From Pogonophryne albipinna (lineage: Eukaryota; Chordata; Actinopteri; Perciformes; Artedidraconidae), in the NCBI GenBank assembly GCA_028583405.1, contig JAPTMU010000163.1:62001-126000 (forward strand): DNA of 64,000 bases, given 5' to 3'. Of this stretch, positions 1 through 26,600 are shown piece after piece. The notes beneath the pieces are model-generated. The model had not been told where the DNA came from. It saw only the letters and a list, made by a program, of their open reading frames with translations, and did no database searches. The position numbers and the translations under genes are program-made. The stretch's first letter is position 1. Every line of letters begins with the position of its first letter.

Positions 1-840
1 CCCTCACTCATCCTTCATGACGAGGTGAGGGTAGGAACGAAAATGGCCCGATAGACAGAGAGCTTTGCCTTCTGGCTCAGCTCCCTTTTCGTCACAACGG
101 CGCGGTAAAGCGACTGCAGTACCGCTCCCGCTGCTCCGATTCTCCGGCCCATCTCACGCTCCATTGTTCCCTCACTCGAGAACAAGACCCCGAGATACTT
201 GAACTCCTTCACTTGGGGTAAGGACTCATTCCCTCCTTGGAGTGGACAGTCCATCGGTTTCCTGCTGAGAACCATGGCCTCAGATTTGGAGGTGCTGATC
301 CTCATCCCAGCCGCTTCACACTCGGTTGCGAACCGATCCAGTGAGTGCTGAAGGTCGCAGACCGATGAAGCCATCAGAACCACATCATCTGCAAAAAGCA
401 GTGGTGCAATCCTTTGTCCACCGAACTGCAGACCCCCTCCCCCACGACTACGCCTCGAAATCAGATTCATGAATATTACAAACAGGATTGGTGACAAAGC
501 GCAGCCCTGGCGGAGGCCAACCCTCACCGGAAATGGGTCCGACTTACTGCCGAGGACCCGGACACAGCTCTCGCTTTGGGAGTACAGAGATTGGATGGCC
601 CTGAGTAGAGACCCCCTCACCCCATACTCCCGCAGCACCTCCCACAGTAACTTCCTGGGAACTCGGTCATACGCCTTCTCCAAGTCTACAAAACACATGT
701 AGACCGGATAAGCGTACTCCCAGGCCCCCTCCAGGGTCCTTGCGAGAGTAAAAAGCTGATCCGTCGTTCCACGACCAGGACGGAATCCGCATTGTTCCTC
801 CTCAATCTGAGGTTCGACAATCGGCCTGAAACGTAGGTCA
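1..840 (-). pseudogene. 5'-truncated LINE reverse transcriptase fragment (Rex3/RTE-like)
   Basis: The minus strand reads as part of a non-LTR retrotransposon reverse transcriptase. Visible motifs in order are a GFRPGRGTTDQ block (about 790-750), the DLEKAYDRVPR block (about 690-655), an LRQGCALSP block (about 510) and the catalytic FADD (about 400), followed by the KSEAMVLSRK and FKYLGVLF thumb motifs. The frame is open from about 840 but ends at 15, where the usual continuation (PTLTYGHE in relatives) is replaced by a stop; the bases look like a 2-nt deletion. The element runs off the left window edge and has no endonuclease domain, so it is a dead 5'-truncated copy. Assignment to the Rex3/RTE group rests on remembered family motifs; another fish LINE clade is possible. 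Confidence 0.8.
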
Positions 841-2013
841 ATATTGTAATGTTTTCACATTATGCTAATTTGCAAAACATCTAAGTAGGCGGAGCTTACT
901 GGTTGTTGTGGCTTTTTTGTATCGGAACTGGTAGCTGGTCGAAATAATAATGATCTGCAGGAAAACACTTGGTGCTAGGATCCTAATTAGCCTCTAACTA
1001 CTAGGGAATATACTACATAGTGTGACTGTCATGTGTAGGACTGGGAAGAGCCACAATGAGCCATTCCCCATAAGCACTGTGGCTTTGAGGGGAATGTACT
1101 ATCTTGAGTTCATCATACCTTCAGAAAGTATATAGACAATGAAAAAGCTATGACTCATGAATAAACTAGCCCAGCATGTTCAGTATTTACAGTTTTATTT
1201 TTGAAATGTATTTCCTTTTTCCATGGCATTCAGCGCAGATTTGACCTTGAGAAGAGAGGACACAATGGCTGCTTCATTGGAGAGGCCAGAAGCCTTTTTG
1301 ATGGAGATCTGTCAGCTAGGGGAGAGACAGCTGCTTCTTAGGCTGCTCCAGGTGGAATTAGAAGAAAGGTGTAGGGTTGGTAAACGTGGTGTCTCTCATT
1401 GTCTCTCGTCTTGGGTAAAGTAAACCCTACTCCTCAGGCTGTTGGTATTCCTGTTTGAAGCTAAACATGAGGACTTTGAAGGACATGTAACTTTGCATGG
1501 ACTACTTTAAAGCAGCTGTGTATCTCTGTTGTTGGCTTTAAACTGTGGAATTATTTACCAAATGATTTAAAGGGCTGTGTAAACATAATTTAAGAAACTG
1601 TATAAAGAAAGAGTAAATAGACATGTCAGCTAACCTGTTTCGCTGACGGTAGATTGCTGTGTTTACTTCTGATTGTAACGGTTTGGTTTCATGTGAATAT
1701 TGGTTGTAAACAGATGTGATTGACAGAAAATCTCATTTTGAGTAAGGGGTCAAATAAGACTTTCTTCTCCCTGCTCCTTTCCATCATGGCTACAAGAACT
1801 GCTTAAAGTGTACATGTTTTGTTTTATGATGATTGCCATTAGTGGAATAAACTAAACTAAACAAATGAGGACCTGGCTCAGAGACATCCACTGTGTGCGC
1901 AGATAGTGTTCAAACCAGAGCTCAGGCTCAACATCCCAAATGTTCATTCTGCTGTATATAATGGGAAGTTGAGTCCTGTTGGTGAGTTGGTAGACTGCAG
2001 TCTAAAAGATTAT
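841..2013. other. Intergenic sequence, possible LINE 3' tail at its right end
   Basis: I recognise no gene here. The short plus-strand frame at 1223-1423 has no family resemblance. The stretch 1690-1866 ends in AATAAACTAAACTAAAC, which looks like the 3' tail of a fish LINE with a short ACTAA-type repeat, but no coding remnant confirms it. Confidence 0.35.
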
Positions 2014-4203
2014 TTGATGTGTGTGTTGGTGTCTGTCTGTGTGTGTTGGTGTCTGTCTGTGTGTGTTGGTGTCTGTCTGTGTGTGTTGGTGTCTGTCTGT
2101 GTGTGTTGGTGTCTGTCTGTGTGTGTTGGTATCTGTATGTGTGTGTTGGTGTCTGTCTGTGTGTGTTGGTGTCTGTCTGTGTGTGTTGGTGTCTGGCTGT
2201 GTGTGTTGGTGTCTGTCTGTGTGTGTTGGTGTCTGGCTGTGTGTGTTGGTGTCTGTCTGTGTGTGTTGGTGTCTGTCTGTGTGTGTTGGTGTCTGTCTGT
2301 GTGTGTTGGTGTGTGTCTGTCTGTGTGTGTTGGTGTCTGTCTGTGTGTGTTGGTGGCTGTCTGTGTGTGTTGGTATCTGTCTGTTTGTGTTGGTGGCTGT
2401 CTGTGTGTGTTGGTGGCTGTCTGTGTGTGTTGGTGTCTGTCTGTGTGTGTTGGTATCTGTCTGTGTGTGTTGGTGGCTGTCTGTGTGTGTTGGTGGCTGT
2501 CTGTGTGTGTTGGTGTCTGTCTGTGTGTGTTGGTATCTGTATGTGTGTGTTGGTGTCTGTCTGTGTGTGTTGGTGTCTGTCTGTGTGTGTTGGTATCTGT
2601 ATGTGTGTGTTGGTGTCTGTCTGTGTGTGTTGGTGTCTGTCTGTGTGTGTTGGTGTCTGGCTGTGTGTGTTGGTGTCTGTCTGTGTGTGTTGGTGTCTGG
2701 CTGTGTGTGTTGGTGTCTGTCTGTGTGTGTTGGTGTCTGTCTGTGTGTGTTGGTGTCTGTCTGTGTGTGTTGGTGTGTGTCTGTCTGTGTGTGTTGGTGT
2801 CTGTCTGTGTGTGTTGGTGTCTGTCTGTGTGTGTTGGTATCTGTCTGTGTGTGTTGGTGGCTGTCTGTGTGTGTTGGTGGCTGTCTGTGTGTGTTGGTGG
2901 CTGTCTCTGTGTGTGTTGGTATCTGTCTGTGTGTGTTGGTGTCAGGCTGTCTGTGTGTGTTGGTGGCTGTCTGTGTGTGTTGGTGTCTGTCTGTGTATGT
3001 TGGTGTCTGTCTGTCTGTGTGTGTTGGTGTCTGTCTGTGTGTGTTGGTGTCTGTCTGTGTGTGTTGGTGGGTGTCTCTGTGTGTGTTGGTGGCTGTCTCT
3101 GTGTGTGTTGGTATCTGTCTGTGTGTGTTGGTGTCTGTGTGTGTGTGTTGGTGTCTGTGTGTGTTGGTATCTGTCTGTGTGTGTTGGTGTCTGTTGGTAT
3201 CTGTCTGTGTGTGTTGGTATCTGTCTGTGTGTGTTGGTGTCTGTTGGTATCTGTCTGTGTGTGTTGGTATCTGTCTGTGTGTGTTGGTGTCTGTCTGTGT
3301 GTGTTGGTATCTGTCTGTGTGTGTTGGTATCTGTCTGTGTGTGTTGGTATCTGTCTGTGTGTATTGGTGGGTGTCTGTGTGTGTTGGTGGCTGTCTCTGT
3401 GTGTGTTGGTATCTGTCTGTGTGTGTTGGTGTCAGGCTGTCTGTGTGTGTTGGTGTCTGTCTGTGTGTGTTGGTGTCTGTCTGTCTGTCTGTGTGTGTTG
3501 GTATCTGTCTGTGTGTATTGGTGTCTGTTGGTATCTGTCTGTGTGTGTTGGTATCTGTCTGTGTGTGTTGGTGTCTGTCTGTGTGTGTTGGTGTCTGTCT
3601 GTGTGTGTTGGTGTCTGTCTGTGTGTGTTGGTGTCTGTCTGTGTGTGTTGGTGTCTGGCTGTGTGTGTTGGTGTCTGTCTGTGTGTGTTGGTGTCTGTCT
3701 GTGTGTGTTGGTGTCTGTCTGTGTGTGTTGGTGTGTGTCTGTCTGTGTGTGTTGGTGTCTGTCTGTGTGTGTTGGTGTCTGTCTGTGTGTGTTGGTATCT
3801 GTCTCTGTGTGTTGGTGTCTGTCTGTCTGTCTGTGTGTGTTGGTATCTGTCTGTGTGTATTGGTGTCTGTTGGTATCTGTCTGTGTGTGTTGGTATCTGT
3901 CTGTGTGTGTTGGTGTCTGTCTGTGTGTGTTGGTGTCTGTCTGTGTGTGTTGGTGTCTGTCTGTGTGTGTTGGTGTCTGTCTGTGTGTGTTGGTGTCTGT
4001 CTGTGTGTGTTGGTGTCTGTCTGTGTGTGTTGGTGTCTGGCTGTGTGTGTTGGTGTCTGTCTGTGTGTGTTGGTGTCTGTCTGTGTGTGTTGGTGTCTGT
4101 CTGTGTGTGTTGGTGTCTGTCTGTGTGTGTGTGTTGGTGTGTGTCTGTCTGTGTGTGTTGGTGTCTGTCTGTGTGTGTTGGTGGCTGTCTGTGTGTGTTG
4201 GTG
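2014..4203. repeat. 20-bp minisatellite (TGTGTGTTGGTGTCTGTCTG type), about 109 copies
   Basis: The repeat period is 20 bp: three units fill each 60-base row exactly over long stretches. Variants replace TCTGTCTG by GCTGTCTG, ATCTGTCTG or TCTGTCTCTG, and several blocks recur (for example the ATTGGTGTCTGTTGGTAT block near 3518 and 3857), so the array has higher-order structure. Because 20 is not a multiple of 3 and the unit lacks in-frame stops, frames of over 700 codons stay open on the plus strand; they are not genes. The array lies just beyond the likely ABHD12 polyadenylation site. Confidence 0.95.
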
Positions 4204-4280
4204 CCGCCTCTGTAAACAAGCTGCAGTGAGTTCATCACCAACAAAAACACAAAGTCACAGCTTCATAAAACCCAGAAGTA

Positions 4281-4577
4281 TTTAATCATTATTCAAGTCA
4301 AACAGGCCTTTAAAACTAAAACGGCATCATGAAGAGAGTCACGATCAGATGGACCCAAAGATAGATAAAGAAGGTAAAGAATCAGGGAGATGGAAACAGT
4401 CAAAAGATAAATGGTGGTTCTGTGTGATGGTGGCCGTCCTCCTCGCTCCGCGGTTCAAAGCCCTGTCGCTGTGAGGGGAATGCTGACGTAAAGAGGAACG
4501 AAGTGTGTGTAGTTCATGCAAGAAAATTCAGTCCAAAACTAATGTGTGTGTGTGTGTGTTGAATCAGGAGTGTGTTT
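4281..4577 (-). other. ABHD12: ABHD12 3' UTR (predicted)
   Basis: On the minus strand the sequence after the ABHD12 stop codon (4580-4578) runs about 290 nt to an ATTAAA variant polyadenylation signal at 4286-4281. No AATAAA is seen in this interval. The cleavage site would fall near 4260, about 60 bp before the 20-bp minisatellite begins. Confidence 0.5.
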
Positions 4578-21736
<17,159 letters not shown>

Positions 21737-22142
21737 CACTGGGGATACAAACACACGTTAACCGACCGAAAAACGACCGTTACTACGGGCCTGTCAGCGC
21801 CGAGCAGGCCGTTAGTTGTCCGGGTCACAGAGCTCTAAAGCCGGGGAGGACGGAGCTCGATGCCCGCTGTGGGAGAACTGAAGATCCGCAGAGAGCAGCT
21901 GATCAGCAGCCAATCAGAGCGCAGAAACAACACCACGAGGGAGCACTGTGCTGCATCCACGGCCTCTGGAGAGCGTGGGAGAAACGACTACCAAAACAAA
22001 ACTAGCGCATGGTACCTTCAAGTGCACCTCGTAAAGAAAAGTCATGAAACAGGATCACGATTAAGCGCTTTTAGTCATAAAAAATCACAAGTGGCAAGTA
22101 AATAAGTATATGTACCTAAGTATTCCTACACTGTGGTACTTT

Positions 22143-22600
22143 TACTTAAATACAATATCTGAGTACTTCTACTTTTACTACAAGATCTGAGTACTTCTAC
22201 TTTTACTACAAGATCTGAGTACTTCTAATTTGACTACAAGATCTGAGTGCTTCTACTTTTACTACAAGATCTGAGTACTTCTGCTTTTACTACAAGATCT
22301 GAGTACTTCTACTTTTACTACAAGATCTGAGTACTTCTGCTTTTACCACAAGATCTGAGTACTTCTAATTTGACTACAAGATCTGAGTGCTTCTACTTTT
22401 ACTACAAGATCTGAGTACTTCTGCTTTTACTACAAGATCTGAGTACTTCTACTTTTACTACAAGATCTGAGTACTTCTACTTTTACTACAAGATCTGAGT
22501 ACTTCTAATTTGACTACAAGATCTGAGTGCTTCTACTTTTACTACAAGATCTGAGTACTTCTACTTTTACTCGAGGAGAAGATCTGAGTACTTCTCCTCC
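22143..22600. repeat. 28-bp minisatellite in the ABHD12/GINS1 promoter region, about 16 copies
   Basis: The unit is GATCTGAGTACTTCTACTTT followed by TACTACAA. Variants read TTCTAATTTGAC, TTCTGCTTTTAC and GAGTGCTTC. The variants cycle in order, suggesting block duplication. Confidence 0.95.
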
Positions 22601-23224
22601 CTCCTCAGTCTGTTGTTGAACTCAAAACACAAACGTCCCCAAACCAAATGAAGCGTACCCTGTCGGACCCTCTCTCCTCTCCCGTGAACCCATCGCAGAA
22701 CTCGTGAAGTTACTGCTAGAACGTGAAGTGACGTCACCGAGACAAACCAAAGAGTTCAATATGAAAGTTGATCGTTTTCTGAGTTTAATGGAAACGCAAG
22801 GAGCCGGTCCACGGAGCGTCTCTGCCGGGAGGGGAAGCTGTCAGTCGGGTTTATTTTTACCCGGCTGTACTAACCGGAAGTAAGGCTGCAGGATAAATAC
22901 AAAAGTGCACTTTCCCCAAAAAATCTTGAATTATTATTTTTAAGAATGAGATTATTTTTTTAAAGGGCTAGAAATAAATTTTAAAAATGTTTCTAAATAT
23001 ATGGAAAAATATATGGAATACATTTTATTTTGAATGCATGTAAGACAAATAAAAAAAGTCTGAAAATACTTCCAAAGATTTCCAAAATATAAAGGACAAA
23101 TGTAAAAATATGTTAAAAATGTCAGAAGAATATGGCATTAAAGAACATGATATGTGATGTATATCTCAGGTTAGACATTTAAAGTAATAAACCAATAAAC
23201 ATTTTGAGTGAAGGGAAAGCACTT

Positions 23225-23293
23225 CGCGCGACTTTTGAAATGTGTCCCATCGCAGCCACCGGAGCATAACGTCACTCTATCACGTGATCATAC
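23225..23293 (+). promoter_or_regulatory. Promoter module copy A (CRE-like and CACGTG E-box)
   Basis: Contains GCGCG, CACCGGAGCATAACGTCAC and a CACGTGATCATA block with the E-box at 23281-23286. The same ordered motifs recur 180 bp closer to GINS1. Confidence 0.6.
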
Positions 23294-23427
23294 TGTTATT
23301 ATTTTACTTTTTTATGTTTTGATAACGTTTTTTTTTACTAATTCCTTTTGTCTGCACACTTCACTCTCCTCAAGGCATTATTTTCATAAAAAGTAATTAA
23401 AATCAAATATATATCAAAGGAAATGTG

Positions 23428-23475
23428 TGCTCGCGCGGCAACCGGAGCGTGACGTCAATGCATCACGTGATCATA
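23428..23475 (+). promoter_or_regulatory. Promoter module copy B (perfect CRE and CACGTG E-box)
   Basis: Contains CTCGCGCGGCAACCGGAGCG, a perfect TGACGTCA at 23450-23457 and CACGTGATCATA with the E-box at 23464-23469. CRE sites bind CREB/ATF factors and CACGTG binds USF/MYC-type factors; use of these sites here is inferred. Confidence 0.65.
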
Positions 23476-23486
23476 ACACTCGGATG

Positions 23487-23500
23487 TTTTCCCGCGAAAT
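23487..23500 (+). promoter_or_regulatory. E2F-type site upstream of GINS1
   Basis: TTTTCCCGCGAAAT is a near-palindromic match to the E2F consensus TTTSSCGC on both strands. It lies about 80 bp before the GINS1 start codon. Replication genes, GINS subunits among them, are typical E2F targets. Confidence 0.7.
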
Positions 23501-23578
23501 CCAGTCTGCGTTCACGGGGTGAATCCGAGTGGTTTTTATTCTCTATTTTTATCACATTTCCTCACTTTCTGCTCCAGG

Positions 23579-23653
23579 ATGTTTTGTGAGAAAGCGATGG
23601 AGCTAATCCGAGAGCTGCAGCGGAGCAACGAGGGCCAACTGCCCGCTTTCAAC
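23579..23653 (+). CDS. GINS1: GINS1 coding exon 1
   Basis: Twenty-five codons, [20 protein letters not shown] plus LPAFN, ending in phase 0 at donor GTGAGT. The start codon is the conserved MFCEKA methionine. Confidence 0.95.
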
Positions 23654-26600
23654 GTGAGTACAGACACACAACACAACAACAACACATCCTTTACTCAAGT
23701 AGAAGTACACACATCCTGTACTCAAGTAGAAGTACACACATCCTTTACTCAAGTAGAAGTACACACTTCCTTTACTCGAGTAGAAGTACACACATCCTTT
23801 ACTCAAGTAGAAGTACACACATCCTTCACTCAAGTAGAAGTACACACATCCTTTACTCGAGTAGAAGTACACACATCCTTTACTCGAGTAGAAGTACACA
23901 CATCCTTTACTCGAGTAGAAGTACACACATCCTTCACTCAAGTAGAAGTACACACATCCTTTACTCGAGTAGAAGTACACACATCCTTTACTCGAGTAGA
24001 AGTACACACATCCTTTACTTCAAGTAGAAGTACACACATCCTTTACTCGAGTAGACAGTACACACATCCTTTACTCAAATAGAAGTACACACATCCTTAC
24101 TCAAGTAGAACGTACACACATCCTTCACTCAAGTAGAAGTACACACATCCTTTACTCAAGTAGAAGTAACACATCCTTTACTCAAGTCTAGAAGTACACA
24201 CATCCTCTTACTCAAGTAGAAGTACACACACATCCTTCACTCAAGTAGAAGGTACACACATCCTGTACTCAGGTAGAAGTACACACATCCTTTACTCAAG
24301 TAGAAGTACACACATCCTTTACTCAAGTAGAAGTACACACATCCTTTACTCAAGTAGAAGTACACACATCCTTTACTCGAGTAGAAGTACACACATCCTG
24401 TACTCAAGTAGAAGTACACACATCCTTTACTCAGGTAGAAGTACACACATCCTGTACTCAAGTAGAAGTACACACATCCTTTACTCGAGTAGAAGTACAC
24501 ACATCCTGTACTCAAGTAGAAGTACACACATCCTTTACTCAAATAGAAGTACACACATCCTTTACTCAAGTAGAAGTACACACATCCTTTACTCAGGTAG
24601 AAGTACACACATCCTTTACTCGAGTAGAAGTACACACATCCTTTACTCGAGTAGAAGTACACACATCCTTTACTCAAATAGAAGTACACACATCCTTTAC
24701 TCAAGTAGAAGTACACACATCCTTCACTCGAGTAGAAGTACACACATCCTTTACTCAAGTAGAAGTACACACATCCTTTACTCAAGTAGAAGTACACACA
24801 TCCTTCACTCAAGTAGAAGTACACACATCCTGTACTCAAGTAGAAGTACACACATCCTGTACTCAAGTAGAAGTACACACATCCTGTACTCAAGTAGAAG
24901 TACACACATCCTTTACTCAAGTAGAAGTACACACATCCTTTACTCAAGTAGAAGTACACACATCCTTTACTCAAGTAGAAGTACACACATCCTTTCCTCA
25001 AGTAGAAGTACACACATCCTTTACTCGAGTAGAAGTACACACATCCTTTACTCAAGTAGAAGTACACACATCCTTTACTCGAGTAGAAGTACACACATCC
25101 TTTACTCAAATAGAAGTACACACATCCTTTACTCAAGTAGAAGTACACACATCCTTTACTCAGGTAGAAGTACACACATCCTTTACTCGAGTAGAAGTAC
25201 ACACATCCTTTACTCGAGTAGAAGTACACACATCCTTTACTCAAATAGAAGTACACACATCCTTTACTCAAGTAGAAGTACACACATCCTTCACTCAAGT
25301 AGAAGTACACACATCCTTTACTCAAGTAGAAGTACACACATCCTTCACTCAAGTAGAAGTACACACATCCTGTACTCAAGTAGAAGTACACAACATCCTG
25401 TACTCAGGTAGAAGTACACACATCTTACTCAAGTAGAAGTACACACATCCTTTACTTCAAGTAGAAGTACACACATCCTTTACTCGAGTAGAAGTACACA
25501 CATCCTTTACTCAAATAGAAGTACACACATCCTTTACTCAAGTAGAAGTAACACACATCCTTCACTCAAGTAGAAGTACACACATCCTTTACTCAAGTAG
25601 AAGTACACACATCCTTTACTCAAGTAGAAGTACACACATCCTTTACTCGAGTAGAAGTACACACATCCTTTACTCAAGTAGAAGTACACACATCCTTGTA
25701 CTCAAGTAGAAGTACCACACATCCTGTTACTCAGGTAGAAGTACACACATCCTTTACTCAAGTAGAAGTACCACACATCCTTACTCAAGTAGAAGTACAC
25801 ACATCCTTTACTCAAGTAGAAGTACACACATCCTTTACTCGAGTAGAAGTACACACATCCTTTACTCAAATAGAAGTACACACATCCTTTACTCAAGTAG
25901 AAGTACACACATCCTTTACTCAGGTAGAAGTACACACATCCTTTACTCGAAGTAGAAGTACACACATCCTTTACTCGAGTAGAAGTACACCATCCTTACT
26001 CAAATAGAAGTACACACACTCCTTTACTCAAGTAGAAGTACACACATCCTCCACTCAAGTAGAAGTACACACATCCTTTACTCAAGTAGAAGTACACACA
26101 TCCTTTACTCAAGTAGAAGTACACACATCCTTTACTCAGGTAGAAGTACACACATCCTTTACTCGAGTAGAAGTACACACATCCTTTACTCGAGTAGAAG
26201 TACACACATCCTTTACTCAAATAGAAGTACACACATCCTTTACTCTTAAGTAGGAAGTACAACACATCCTTCACTCAAGTAGAAGTACACACATCCTTTA
26301 CTCAAGTAGAAGTACACACATCCTTCACTCAAGTAGAAGTACACACATCCTGTACTCAAGTAGAAGTACACACATCCTGTACTCAGGTAGAAGTACACAC
26401 ATCCTTTACTCAAGTAGAAGTACACACATCCTTTACTCAAGTAGAAGTACACACATCCTTTACTCGAGTAGAAGTACACACATCCTTTACTCAAATAGAA
26501 GTACACACATCCTTTACTCAAGTAGAAGTACACACATCCTTCACTCAAGTAGAAGTACACACATCCTTTACTCAAGTAGAAGTACACACATCCTTTACTC

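Larger units (their letters stand above)
21737..23578. promoter_or_regulatory. Bidirectional ABHD12/GINS1 promoter region
   Basis: The two start codons diverge and are 1.84 kb apart. CpG-rich sequence lies next to each gene (about 21740-21960 and 23220-23530). Between them sit a 28-bp minisatellite and AT-rich DNA. That the two genes share regulation is inferred from the arrangement. Confidence 0.7.

Noticed and set aside
1906..4285. Three plus-strand frames of 736-769 codons rich in Cys, Val and Leu
   Set aside because: They are translations of the 20-bp minisatellite in three phases; no non-repeat domain is present.
4380..4470. Alternative last exon of ABHD12 after a CCTCACAG acceptor
   Set aside because: The phase-matched frame gives an unrelated 40-residue tail, whereas 4617-4578 gives the conserved DFLG ending and an early stop.
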